Positions 18,312 to 27,060 of a stretch of DNA of 64,000 nt are shown here, in pieces. This DNA is from Sipunculus nudus. Its lineage: Eukaryota; Annelida; Sipuncula; Golfingiida; Sipunculidae. The notes beneath the pieces were generated by a model. That model saw only the letters and a list, made by a program, of their open reading frames with translations. It had not been told where the DNA came from and did no database searches. The translations under genes were made by a program, and so were the position numbers. The stretch covers positions 1-64,000 of the forward strand of contig JAPPUL010000092.1 in the NCBI GenBank assembly GCA_026874595.1, written 5' to 3'. How positions within the stretch are numbered: the first letter of the stretch is position 1; every line of letters begins with the position of its first letter.

Positions 18312-18731
18312 CTAGATATTGGCAATTTTAAAAGAAATAGTATACCGTTGATCATAATGCTTTGAGTGAGGGATATTAAAAGCCTCAACGGGAAAATATT
18401 TGGAATAAGCGTTATAGTAAAGAGCGAGGAAGAAAGCAAAGAATAAGTTTCTCCCTGAGATATAATAGTCGAGGTTGTAAGAGTCAACAGCATTATTCCA
18501 AGATTCAGCTTCTACTTTAGTAAGTTTTTTCCATTCACGTGCAACTACTCTAAAGACGCGATATTGGTTATTGCGTGTAAAAGAGGGCAAAGCTGGTTTA
18601 TAAACGGATCTAGCTCTAATATATCCTCCAGGGGACTGGCCCTTATAGAATATTTTTTGTTTAACAAAAACAACATTTTTGAAAGCTCCACTAACAGAGC
18701 TTACCCAGTTGGGATAAAAGATTTTAGCCAT
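18312..18731 (-). CDS. Phage-associated hypothetical protein, 139 aa
   Basis: Begins MAKIFYPNWVSSVSGAFKNV and contains YRVFRVVAREWKKLTKVEAE followed by SWNN. A pattern of an N-terminal SG....V......G..IR.R segment followed by a helical (R)xFxxxxxxWxxLxxxexxxW motif occurs in small proteins found in many phages and prophages, whose function is unknown. The 206-residue product at 19258 shows a similar W/L spacing. Divergent from that gene, with a phased palindrome array between them. Family assignment is by pattern only. Confidence 0.55.
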   Translation of the reverse strand: MAKIFYPNWVSSVSGAFKNVVFVKQKIFYKGQSPGGYIRARSVYKPALPSFTRNNQYRVFRVVAREWKKLTKVEAESWNNAVDSYNLDYYISGRNLFFAFFLALYYNAYSKYFPVEAFNIPHSKHYDQRYTISFKIANI

Positions 18732-18785
18732 AAAACACCTATATATGAAATAAAGGAGAAAGTATCCTTTAAAGTATTTTTATTA

Positions 18786-19095
18786 TTTGCTTTTTATAAA
18801 GCTTTGCTTTTGCTTTTTGCTTTTTACAAAGCTTTGCTTTTTGCTTTTTGCTTTTTACAAAGCTTTGCTTTTGCTTTTTGCTTTTTATAAAGCTTTGCTT
18901 TTTGCTTTTTGCTTTTTACAAAGCTTTGCTTTTTGCTTTTGCTTTTTACAAAGCTTTGCTTTTGCTTTTTGCTTTTTATAAAGCTTTGCTTTTGCTTTTG
19001 CTTTTTATAAAGCTTTGCTTTTTGCTTTTTGCTTTTTACAAAGCTTTGCTTTTGCTTTTTGCTTTTTATAAAGCTTTGCTTTTTGCTTTTTGCAA
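18786..19095. repeat. Array of ten AAAGCTTT palindromes at 29-31 bp spacing
   Basis: AAAGCTTTGC occurs at about 18798, 18828, 18859, 18889, 18920, 18950, 18980, 19009, 19040 and 19070. The spacing is close to three helical turns, so the palindromes face one side. Filler is GCTTTTT repeats with TA or CA before the palindrome. It sits between two divergent genes. The short plus-strand frames in it are repeat-encoded and not convincing genes. Confidence 0.8.
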
Positions 19096-19257
19096 ATGTA
19101 TATATAGTACAAGTGGAGTTACAAAAATATTACATAATTGTAAGAAAAAAAAGTAATAAAAGGAGAGGTGAGGTTGGAAGAAAAAAGGTTTGTATATGTT
19201 TGTAGATGTAATTTTGCTTGTATATATAATTATTGATTAAAAGGAGGTTTAAGGAAC
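19096..19257. promoter_or_regulatory. Leader of the 19258 gene
   Basis: AT-rich leader after the palindrome array. A strong ribosome-binding site AAAAGGAGG (about 19239-19247) precedes the ATG by 10 bases. An earlier AAAAGGAGAGG at about 19158 is followed by a short frame that soon closes. No promoter hexamers can be asserted. Confidence 0.4.
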
Positions 19258-19878
19258 ATGTTAAAAGTGTATTATGAGTTAGGGTATTTACGCGGGCGTT
19301 TGGGGAGTCATAGTTATAGTATACATAGGGTTAAAAGAGGTTTAGGGGTAGGATATGAAAATTACGTAAAGGGTTTATCTACTAGGAATTTAGGAGAATC
19401 TGTTGTAAACAGGCTCAAGAAATTATTTAAGGAGTTACACAAGGGGTATTCGGAATTAGATGAAGCTGGGGTTATGTATTGGACAGAGATAAGCAAGCGT
19501 TATGGTTATAGTCGAGGACGGACAGCATATATAAGTAGCGGTTTACGGAAGGCGTTTTCGAAAGGGAATGTGGTGGATGGGGTAGGGGGAGTAAAATTTT
19601 GTGAAGATATAGTAAGCGGTGCTAATTTATCATATGTATCTGAGCGAGGAGGCGAGAAGGTTTTATTGTGCGATAAATTATTGCAAGCGGAATTAAAAAT
19701 ATTTAATAAAGGGGAGGAGTTGAGGAGGCGAGAATCGTCTTTTAGTAGGGCATATATAGAGGGGGCGGGCTACAGATTAACAAATCCGTTATTGACACCT
19801 GTAATAGAAGATGAGAAAGGGCTTATTGAGGGGTTGAAGCTGGGTTTAATAGAGGGGAGGAGTAGAGGGGAGGAGTAG
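19258..19878 (+). CDS. Hypothetical protein, 206 aa
   Basis: Not a family I can name. Basic and Gly/Arg-rich N-terminus (YLRGRLGSHSYSIHRVKRGL), then RLKKLFKELHKGYSELDEAG followed by VMYW, a pattern similar to the 139-residue divergent protein, then a region with SRGRTAYISSGLRKAF. The C-terminal tail ends in an EGRSRGEE repeat that continues as DNA repeat past the stop. A 35-bp block inside the gene (19718-19753) recurs just after it (19916-19951), evidence of slippage at its 3' end. Good ribosome-binding site. Only the first 88 bases recur at the end of the window. Confidence 0.65.
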   Translation: MLKVYYELGYLRGRLGSHSYSIHRVKRGLGVGYENYVKGLSTRNLGESVVNRLKKLFKELHKGYSELDEAGVMYWTEISKRYGYSRGRTAYISSGLRKAFSKGNVVDGVGGVKFCEDIVSGANLSYVSERGGEKVLLCDKLLQAELKIFNKGEELRRRESSFSRAYIEGAGYRLTNPLLTPVIEDEKGLIEGLKLGLIEGRSRGEE

Positions 19879-19988
19879 AGGGAGGAGTAGAGGGAGGAGT
19901 AGAGGGGAGGAGTAGAGGAGGCGAGAATCGTCTTTTAGTAGGGCATATAAGGAGTGGATGTGGTTGAGGAGAGTAGGGAAGGATTCAT
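19879..19988. repeat. Short GGGAGGAGTAGA repeats and duplicated gene end
   Basis: The GGAGGAGTAGAG unit of the preceding gene's last codons is repeated about four times beyond its stop, followed by a duplicate (19916-19951) of internal gene sequence 19718-19753. No gene is seen here. Confidence 0.65.
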
Positions 19989-20642
19989 CATGTGGCTAAT
20001 CACGGCATGTGCCTAATCACGGCATGTGGCTAATCACGGCATGTGCCTAATCACGGCATGTGCTTAATCACGGCATGTGGCTAATCGCGGCATGTGGCTA
20101 ATCGCGGCATGTGGCTAATCGCGGCATGTGGCTAATCACGGCAATGTGCTTAATCACGGCATGTGGCTAATCGCGGCATGTGGCTAATCGCGGCATGTGG
20201 CTAATCACGGCAATGTGCTTAATCACGGCATGTGGCTAATCACGGCAATGTGGCTAATCGCGGCATGTGGCTAATCACGGCATGTGGCTAATCACGGCAT
20301 GTGCCTAATCACGGCATGTGCCTAATCACGGCATGTGGCTAATCGCGGCATGTGGCTAATCGCGGCATGTGGCTAATCACGGCATGTGGCTAATCGCGGC
20401 ATGTGGCTAATCGCGGCATGTGGCTAATCGCGGCATGTGGCTAATCGCGGCATGTGGCTAATCGCGGCATGTGGCTAATCGCGGCATGTGGCTAATCACG
20501 GCATGTGCCTAATCACGGCATGTGGCTAATCGCGGCATGTGCTTAATCACGGCATGTGCTTAATCACGGTATGTGCCTAATCACGGCATGTGGCTAATCA
20601 CGGCAATGTGGCTAATCACGACAAAATGTGCCTAATCACGGC
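19989..20642. repeat. 17-bp tandem array, about 38 units
   Basis: Unit catgtggctaatcacgg with variants (g/c or t in the GGC/GCC/GCT position, a/g in CACGG/CGCGG); occasional 1-3 base insertions. No unique spacers, so not CRISPR. Lies between the 206-aa gene and the lipoprotein gene. No frame through it looks like a gene. Confidence 0.9.
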
Positions 20643-20724
20643 AAAAGGGCAATAAAAGGGCAAATAGTTTATATAGAAAGAATTAAGTAGAAACTAAGAG
20701 CAATAATTAGTATTTTTATTATTT

Positions 20725-20828
20725 GAAGTAAGGAAGATTGAAGTAAGGAAGATTGAAGTAAGGAAGATTGAAGTAAGGAAGATTAAAGTAAGGAAGATTA
20801 AAGTAAGGAAGATTAAAGTAAGGAGAGG
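20725..20828 (+). repeat. Seven 15-bp repeats leading into the lipoprotein ribosome-binding site
   Basis: Units begin at 20725, 20740, 20755, 20770, 20785, 20800 and 20815: gaagtaaggaagatt, later aaagtaaggaagatt. Each carries TAAGGA; the last becomes AAGTAAGGAGAGG and serves as the Shine-Dalgarno of the ATG at 20829. The array looks like a multiplied ribosome-binding site. Confidence 0.8.
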
Positions 20829-21668
20829 ATGAGTTATATGTTATATAAGAGGCAACTTCTGTTTTTGATGCTATTAACGCAGACACTGTTATCTGGCTGT
20901 ATGGGAGGAGGAGGGGGAGGAGGGGGAGGAGGGGGAGAAGGGGGAGAAGGGGGAGAGGGGAAGGATTTAAAGGTGGAGGTTAAGGTGGAGGTTAAGGGGG
21001 CTGCTGTAGAATATGAAGTAGGAGGTAGTAGGTATGAGGGATATTATGTAGATGGAGGGGAGAGGGGCTTAATTTTGCTTGCACATGACTGGGATGGCTT
21101 AACTGACTATGAGAAGGCTCGGAGTAAGATGCTTGGGGAGTTGGGTTATAAGGTATTTGCAATAGATATGTATGGAAAGGGGGATCGGCCGACGAAGGAA
21201 GAAGAGAAGAGAAGACACGTAGCAGATTTATTTAAAGCCCGAGACAGATTTAGGGAATTGATAATAGCGGGTTATGAAGAGGGCAAACGTTTGGGAGGAT
21301 CTGGTTTGGGGAGTGTATATATGGGTTATTGTCTTGGCGGAGCGGCAGTACTTGAGGGTGCACGAGCGGGACTTGATATAAAAGGTTTTGTAAGTTTCCA
21401 TGGGGGGTTAACGACTCCGGTTGAACAAAGTTTCGCAGGAGTTAAGGGGACAATATTAGTTTTACATGGGACAGCAGACAAGTCAGTTTCGATGGATAGG
21501 TTTCGTTTACTTGCAAATGATTTATCTTTTGACGGGGTATCACATGAGATGATTACTTATGGTGGTGCAGAACATGGGTTTACAGTATTCGGAGACAAAC
21601 GCTATAATAAAGAAGCTGATAAGAAATCATGGAAACGTTTCCTAGAATTCTTAGAAGAGGTTTTGTAA
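20829..21668 (+). CDS. Dienelactone hydrolase-like lipoprotein
   Basis: A 279-residue alpha/beta hydrolase with a lipoprotein signal: hydrophobic N-terminus, lipobox LLSGC (Cys24), a poly-Gly/Glu linker (residues about 26-43) encoded by a GGA/GGG repeat, then the hydrolase domain. Catalytic triad of the dienelactone hydrolase type: C168 (GYCLGG), D217 (HGTADKSV), H249 (AEHGF). It should be anchored in a membrane and face the periplasm or outside; the substrate is unknown (carboxylic ester or lactone). The Gly linker repeats are prone to length change by slippage, mostly in frame. Confidence 0.85.
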   Translation: MSYMLYKRQLLFLMLLTQTLLSGCMGGGGGGGGGGGEGGEGGEGKDLKVEVKVEVKGAAVEYEVGGSRYEGYYVDGGERGLILLAHDWDGLTDYEKARSKMLGELGYKVFAIDMYGKGDRPTKEEEKRRHVADLFKARDRFRELIIAGYEEGKRLGGSGLGSVYMGYCLGGAAVLEGARAGLDIKGFVSFHGGLTTPVEQSFAGVKGTILVLHGTADKSVSMDRFRLLANDLSFDGVSHEMITYGGAEHGFTVFGDKRYNKEADKKSWKRFLEFLEEVL

Positions 21669-21670
21669 AT

Positions 21671-21726
21671 GGATTAAGTGGGGATTAAGTGGGGATTAAG
21701 TAGGGATTAAGTAGGGATTAAGTAGG
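21671..21726. repeat. 12-bp repeats after lipoprotein stop
   Basis: Five units of ggattaagtggg or ggattaagtagg starting three bases after the TAA. Too short to say more. Confidence 0.75.
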
Positions 21727-21792
21727 CAAAACTAGCTATTTATGATTGAAGTATATAGCCATCCACTTATACTTCTAAATTCGATATAACCT

Positions 21793-21830
21793 AAACACTG
21801 AGTTTAGTATTAAGCTTAGTGTTTTTTTTT
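21793..21830 (+). terminator. Intrinsic terminator of lipoprotein gene
   Basis: AACACTGAGTTTA can pair with the later TAAGCTTAGTGTT with one or two mismatches, followed by a run of nine or ten T (21822-21830). Position downstream of the hydrolase gene fits. Confidence 0.7.
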
Positions 21831-21917
21831 AGTTAATGTTTCTGTGCTTTTTCTTGTATATAAACTAAAGAGCCTATGCTCATTAATAAAAACCACCGAC
21901 ACCATATGGGCCCCATG

Positions 21918-22344
21918 AAAACTCTCTTTTTATTAAAACTCTCTTTTTATTAAAACTCTTTTTATTAAAACTCTTTTTATTAAAACTCTCTTTATTAAAA
22001 CTCTTTTTATTAAAACTCTCTTTATTAAAACTCTCTTTTTATTAAAACTCTCTTTTTATTAAAACTCTTTTTATTAAAACTCTTTTTATTAAAACTCTCT
22101 TTTTATTAAAACTCTTTTTATTAAAACTCTCTTTTTATTAAAACTCTCTTTATTAAAACTCTCTTTATTAAAACTCTTTTTATTAAAACTCTCTTTTTAT
22201 TAAAACTCTCTTTTTATTAAAACTCTCTCTTTATTAAAACTCTCTTTTTATTAAAACTCTCTTTTTATTAAAACTCTCTTTTTATTAAAACTCTCTTTTT
22301 ATTAAAACTCTTTTTATTAAAACTCTTTTTTTTTTATTAAAACT
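21918..22344. repeat. 15-17-bp array of ATTAAAACTCTCTTTTT units
   Basis: About 26 units of attaaaactctttttatt type, alternating CTCTCTTTTT, CTCTTTTT and CTCTCTTT. No gene within. Fills the gap between the hydrolase terminator and the outer-membrane protein promoter region. Confidence 0.9.
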
Positions 22345-22476
22345 TGCTAAGGACATTTAATATGGTTTATTTTTTTGTACTAATATAATGTTGGAAGTAT
22401 ATTTGGATAACCGATAATAGGCTTTTAAGGCATTTTTTTTGTTAGGAAAGCCTAATAGGAAAGCCTAAAGAGAGTG
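22345..22476 (+). promoter_or_regulatory. Leader of outer-membrane protein gene
   Basis: A TATAAT box is present at 22384-22389, but the matching -35 (about 22361) is weak. The start region carries AAAGAGAG before ATG 22477. A duplicated TAGGAAAGCCTAA motif occurs at about 22442-22467. Confidence 0.45.
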
Positions 22477-23058
22477 ATGCATATTAAATTAATATTTAAG
22501 TTAATATTATATAAGCTATTTTTTTTGGTAATAGTCTATCCTTGCTATGGCTATAATAGCCATGGGTATACAAATCAAGTATCATTGGGTTTTGAGAGTG
22601 GGATAACATTTTATAGTATAAAGCGAATATACGGAGACGAAACAAAACACTCAGCCCATATAGGTTTTCCGTTAAGATTATTTGTAAGTAAGAGTGCAAT
22701 AGAAGGGCTTAATTACGGGGCATCAGTGACAGGGTATGCGACAACTGGTAAAGAGATAAAGAATAACGAAGATACGCCAGCGGAAATACTTACGCATCTG
22801 CATGTGGAAGGAAGTTTTCTAAATGGGAGTTTCATTTTTCAATTTGGGGTAGGTTTTTATGCATCTTTAACAACAGATATAGATGATGCGAGGATATTCC
22901 ACCCGAGTATGCACAGTTTACTCGGGTATAATTTATATATAACAGACAACTGGTATATACCATTTAGTTTTCGTCTAGATTTCATATTTAAAAGACGTCT
23001 TTTGTTACTTCGTCCGACGCTAGGAGTTGGATTTGCCTATAGATTTTTGTTAAATTAG
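22477..23058 (+). CDS. Beta-barrel outer membrane protein (small, OmpW/porin-like)
   Basis: A 193-residue protein with an N-terminal signal peptide (IKLIFKLILYKLFFLVIVYP, cleavage near YGY), then alternating polar/hydrophobic strands rich in Tyr, Phe and Gly (GFESGITFYSI, LNYGASVTGYAT, FQFGVGFYASL, RPTLGVGFAYRFLLN). The final strand, with aromatic residues near the C-terminus, fits a BAM-recognised barrel of 8 strands. Start taken at the ATG at 22477, after GAGAG. The gene has no near family that I can name. It marks the host as Gram-negative. Confidence 0.7.
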   Translation: MHIKLIFKLILYKLFFLVIVYPCYGYNSHGYTNQVSLGFESGITFYSIKRIYGDETKHSAHIGFPLRLFVSKSAIEGLNYGASVTGYATTGKEIKNNEDTPAEILTHLHVEGSFLNGSFIFQFGVGFYASLTTDIDDARIFHPSMHSLLGYNLYITDNWYIPFSFRLDFIFKRRLLLLRPTLGVGFAYRFLLN

Positions 23059-23286
23059 GATTATTGAGTTAGCTAATTAGGTAGTGAGTTAGTTAGTTAG
23101 TTAGTTATAGTCCCTTTTCATTTGAAGTTCTCATCATTATAAGAAAGCGTTTATAGCTTTATTGGTTGTTATTTTAGCCTACGTTTTTTTTTTGATTTTG
23201 TTTTTTTTGTTTTGATTTTGTTTTTTTTGTTTTGTTTTGTTTTGATTTTTGATTTTTGATTTCTAACTCTGCTAAAGTCTTGGCTC
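23059..23286. other. Low-complexity gap
   Basis: TTAG repeats (about 23090-23107), then TTTTG/GATTTTTG runs at 23185-23260. No gene and no clear terminator are seen. Confidence 0.6.
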
Positions 23287-23571
23287 TTTCTCTTCTTTCC
23301 GCTCTTTCCCTTCTTTCTCTTCTTTCCGCTCTTTCCCTTCTTTCCCTTCTTTCTCTTCTTTCTCTTCTTTCTCTTCTTTCCCTTCTTTCTCTTCTTTCCG
23401 CTCTTTCTCTTCTTTCTCTTCTTTCCCTTCTTTCCGCTCTTTCTCTTCTTTCCGCTCTTTCTCTTCTTTCTCTTCTTTCTCTTCTTTCCGCTCTTTCCCT
23501 TCTTTCCCTTCTTTCCCTTCTTTCCGCTCTTTCTCTTCTTTCCGCTCTTTCTCTTCTTTCCGCTCTTTCCC
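23287..23571. repeat. 9-bp array, 31.7 units
   Basis: Units tttctcttc, tttccgctc and tttcccttc in mixed order. Because the unit is 9 bp, every frame not holding a stop stays open through it, which creates long Leu/Ser frames on the plus strand and Lys/Glu/Arg frames on the minus strand. These have no credible starts or context, and I do not call them genes. Confidence 0.9.
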
Positions 23572-23666
23572 CTCCTCCACACTCTTTTCTTGGTCTATAC
23601 AAGCACATGAACACTAAAGTCCTCTAACTTTGCTTGTCTTTTAGTAATAGTTTTATTTTTTAGTTT

Positions 23667-24587
23667 TTAGTTTTTAGTTTTGATTTTGGAAGGATTAGAA
23701 TCAAGTAATTTAAGAAGGATTTTGGATTGCTTAAAAGAGTTTAGCAAGTAGTATTTGTTGTAGATGAAAGCGTTAATCATAAGGTGGAGCTGGTCTATAT
23801 TTTTGTTATGAATAAAGATGGTTTTAAAACTTTTCTTAGGACAGATAAGGAAGATGGCATTATTTATAAGGTCGATGAAGAATAGGGAGTTATTGTTCAT
23901 TTGGAAGTAAGCGGCCCGAAATCGTTTAAAAGAGTTTATAGAAGAGAAGATTCTGATATAGAAGTTATTGTTTTTATCATTAATATAGAATTTGCTAAAA
24001 GCTCTATTATTGGATTTGTTAGAGTTTATATTATTTGGGATAAGTTTGTAATTAAAAAGCGCAAGAGCAAGGTCAAGGTCGTGTATGGAAGTATCGGTTA
24101 GGACATTAATGTTGTTGTTATTTTTTTTATTATTGATTCTAATGAAAGAGATATTGTTGATGTAGTTTTTAAAGAAGGGGAAAACGAAGTAAATGAAGAA
24201 AGAGAATGCGGGATTAAATCGTTCAATTAGGGCACAGAATATAAAGTTTTTATTTATGTAGATGTTAAAGAAGTCGTTGTATTTTGGCAGTAGAGGTTTT
24301 TCGACAAGGATATGTGAGTGTTTAAATAACTTAATAAATTTGAGATGTAGATGATTAGGGAGAGTAATTATGACTTTGCAATTATAATATTTAAGTTTTC
24401 GTCTTATGAAAGAGATATTATGAGAGATAATGCCGTTGAAGTTTTTGGGGATATTAAAGTTACTTTTGTTGGAATTAAGTTTAAACTGCTTATCAAATAA
24501 AGCTTTAATGTAGACATTTTTAAAGTTAATTAATTTATTAAAATAAAGCCTACCCATGAAACCGAAACCGAGTATAATAACATTCAT
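23667..24587 (-). CDS. wbpB: NAD-dependent Gfo/Idh/MocA-type sugar dehydrogenase (WbpB/WlbA-like)
   Basis: The 306-residue protein opens with an NAD-binding Rossmann motif GFGFMG (residues 7-12), has the family EKP motif (E96-K97-P98) and the active-site block TDTSIHDLDLAL (D165, H169, D170/D172). WbpB-type enzymes oxidise the 3-position of UDP-N-acetylglucosaminuronic acid in O-antigen synthesis. The presence of a WbpE-like aminotransferase nearby on the same strand supports this. Ribosome-binding site AGGAG lies eight bases before the ATG. The protein is extremely rich in Asn, Ile, Phe and Lys, unlike the tail genes, indicating a different source or mutational drift. The frame is intact. 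Confidence 0.75.
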   Translation of the reverse strand: MNVIILGFGFMGRLYFNKLINFKNVYIKALFDKQFKLNSNKSNFNIPKNFNGIISHNISFIRRKLKYYNCKVIITLPNHLHLKFIKLFKHSHILVEKPLLPKYNDFFNIYINKNFIFCALIERFNPAFSFFIYFVFPFFKNYINNISFIRINNKKNNNNINVLTDTSIHDLDLALALFNYKLIPNNINSNKSNNRAFSKFYINDKNNNFYIRIFSSINSFKRFRAAYFQMNNNSLFFIDLINNAIFLICPKKSFKTIFIHNKNIDQLHLMINAFIYNKYYLLNSFKQSKILLKLLDSNPSKIKTKN

Positions 24588-25412
24588 AAAAAGCTCCTAA
24601 AGTGGTACTAAAGTGGTAATGGTTGTATTTGCTTGATGCTAGGTAAAATTACTAAAATAAGTATTGAAATAAAAAGGGCAAAAAATAAAAAAAGCTATAT
24701 GTTAAGGGGGCAATTTGCTTTTGGAATATGAGGCAAATGAATGTTTGAAGAGTTATTTATGGGAAAAGTTTGAAGAGTTATTTATTTGAAGAGTTATTTA
24801 TTTAAAAAGCTCGAATATGAAAAGGAAGTCGAGGATATTCATGAAAAAGCTCCTAAAGTGGCAATGGTTGTATGTGCTTGATGCTTTAGGTAAAATTACT
24901 AAAATAAGTATTGGAATAAAAAGGGCAAAAAATAAAAAAAGCTATATGTTAAGGGGGCAATTTGCTTTTGGAATATGAGGCAAATGAATGTTTGAAGAGT
25001 TATTTATTTGCAAAGCTCGAATATGAAAAGGAAGTCGAGGATATTCATAAAAAGCTCCTAAAGTGGTAATGGTTGTATGTGCTTGATGCTTTAGGTAATA
25101 TTACTAAAATAAGTATTGAAATAAAAAGGGCAAAAAATAAAAAAAGCTATATGTTAAGGGGGCAATTTGCTTTTGGAATATGAGGCAAATGAATGTTTGA
25201 AGAGTTATTTATTTGAAAAGTTTGAAGAGTTATTTATTTGAAGAGTTATTTATTTGCAAAGCTCGAATATGAAAAGGAAGTCGAGGATATTCATAAAAAG
25301 CTCCTAAAGTGGTAATGGTTGTATTTGCTTGATGCTAGGTAAAATTACTAAAATAAGTATTGTAATAAAAAGGGCAAAAAATAAAAAAAGCTATATGTTA
25401 AGGGGGCAATGC
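24588..25412. repeat. Long tandem duplication of the wbpB/methyltransferase start region
   Basis: The block starting aaaaagctcctaaagtgg occurs at 24589, 24844, 25049 and 25294 (spacing 255, 205, 245). Each copy holds the AGGAG site and a start-like ATG for a minus-strand gene, the AAAAAGGGCAAAAAATAAA stretch, and a piece resembling the 5' end of the plus-strand methyltransferase (GTTTGAAGAGTTATTTAT). It therefore copies the divergent promoter/start region several times. Short internal repeats of GAAGAGTTATTTATTTG vary in number. No intact gene lies in it. Confidence 0.85.
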
Positions 25413-26197
25413 ATGTTTGATTTTGGAAGTAACTGCGTTTATTGATCGAGGACAAAGTGCTTGTCGAATATCTGAGGCAAAGGAATCGTTTGAAGAGTTA
25501 TTTATGGGAATAGAGCTTAAAAGCAAGCGATTTTTGGACATAGGTTTTGGACAGTACATTATTGCTTGCGAGTTTAAAAGGAGCTTATGTATGTGGGGTA
25601 GATATATCTGAATTATCAAAGGAATCGTTAAAAAATAATCGTCGCAAGTATTTTCCAAGTATATCAGAAGATAGTATTTCAATACATGTAGGTTCTATAT
25701 TGGATAAAGAGGTATTGCAGGTATTAGGAGGAGGTTATGACATAGTGCATTCGTGGGGAGTATTGCATCATACTGGCAAGATGTACAAATCAATTGATAT
25801 AAGCGCATCTTTGGTATCAGAAGGAGGTTATTTGGTACTGGCCTTATATAATAGGCATTGGAGCAGCATATTGTGGGTATATATAAAGCGTATATACAAT
25901 TGGTTACCGAAGGTATTAAAGGGAATAATGGTTTATATATTTTATCCAATAATCTACCTATCAAAATACTTAGTGACAAAGGAGAGTCCATTAAAGCAGG
26001 AGCGTGGGATGGATTTTTATTATAATGTAATTGATTGGATTGGCGGCTATCCTTATGAATATGCGAGTAAGGAAGAGGTTTTATCTTATCTTTTAAAAAG
26101 AGGATTCAAATTATTAAAGTATAAAGGGGCGCAGGTTCCAACGGGCTGTAATGAGTATGTATTTGTAAAGACTAGAGAGCAGATTTTCAGGTATTAA
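25413..26197 (+). pseudogene. Class I SAM-dependent methyltransferase, frameshifted
   Basis: The N-terminal part (EAKESFEELF, then RFLDIGFG, SAM motif I) is in one frame and the rest (SLKGAYVCGVDIS, HSWGVLHHTGKM, GGYLVLALYNRHW, EVLSYLLKRGFKLL) in another; a single-base change at about 25548, inside motif I, separates them. Another shift lies in the first ten codons (MFDFGSN is soon closed). The C-terminal frame can be read from 25547 but begins inside the SAM fold. The family is found in sugar and lipopolysaccharide loci. Only one copy is in the window, so an assembly error cannot be excluded. Confidence 0.7.
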
Positions 26198-26223
26198 TGA
26201 TATTAATTTGTTGTTTTTGTATA

Positions 26224-27005
26224 AAAGCCTGCCCCTAAAGCCTGCCCCTAAAGCCTGCGTCTAAAACCTGCGTCTAAAACCTGCGTCTAAAACCTGCGTC
26301 TAAAGCCTGCGTCTAAAACCTGCACCTAAAGCCTGCGTCTAAAACCTGCGTCTAAAACCTGCGTCTAAAACCTGCGTCTAAAGCCTGCGTCTAAAACCTG
26401 CACCTAAAACCTGCACCTAAAGCCTGCGTCTAAAACCTGCGTCTAAAACCTGCACCTAAAGCCTGCGTCTAAAACCTGCACCTAAAACCTGCCCCTAAAG
26501 CCTGCACCTAAAACCTGCCCCTAAAGCTTGCGTCTAAAACCTGCCCCTAAAGCCTGCGTCTAAAACCTGCACCTAAAACCTGCACCTAAAGCCTGCGTCT
26601 AAAACCTGCACCTAAAACCTGCGTCTAAAACCTGCACCTAAAACCTGCGTCTAAAACCTGCACCTAAAACCTGCACCTAAAACCTGCGTCTAAAACCTGC
26701 ACCTAAAACCTGCACCTAAAGCCTGCGTCTAAAACCTGCACCTAAAGCCTGCGTCTAAAGCCTGCACCTAAAACCTGCGTCTAAAACCTGCACCTAAAAC
26801 CTGCGCCTAAAACCTGCGTCTAAAACCTGCCCCTAAAGCCTGCGTCTAAAACCTGCACCTAAAGCCTGCCCCTAAAGCCTGCGTCTAAAACTGCCCCTAA
26901 AGCCTGCGTCTAAAACCTGCACCTAAAACCTGCACCTAAAGCCTGCGTCTAAAACCTGCACCTAAAGCTTGCGTCTAAAACCTGCACCTAAAGCCTGCGT
27001 TTAAA
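26224..27005. repeat. 13-bp tandem array, about 60 units
   Basis: Units aaaacctgcgtct, aaagcctgcgtct, aaaacctgcacct and aaagcctgcccct in mixed order; one unit is short (about 26890). No spacers, no hairpins. Lies between the methyltransferase remnant and wbpE. This is the longest array in the window. Confidence 0.93.
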
Positions 27006-27060
27006 AGTATCATAACATTCATAAATGGAGGTTTGCGATTTGGTATTTGATTATGATTGT

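Larger units (their letters stand above)
1..19345. repeat. Large direct repeat, copy 1
   Basis: This segment recurs as 44478-64000, where the window ends inside the second copy. The coordinate offset is 44477 up to the aldehyde dehydrogenase, 44476 up to the 10-bp array, and 44655 after parA. Differences I found by eye: 11476 a/c, 11492 a/g, 12268 g/a, 15743 g/a, 17599 g/a, one extra T near 13983 and one extra A near 15525 in copy 1, and an array of 24 versus 42 units. I may have missed some. The simplest reading is a circle of about 44.5 kb read more than once; a true tandem dimer is the alternative. Confidence 0.95.

Noticed and set aside
19989-20642. Possible CRISPR array (also 26224-27005 and 21918-22344)
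   Set aside because: Units are short and directly abutting, with no unique spacers and no cas genes nearby.
23169-23627. Lys/Glu/Arg-rich or Leu/Ser-rich genes over the 9-bp array
   Set aside because: A 9-bp unit keeps several frames open on both strands; no ribosome-binding site or non-repeat domain.
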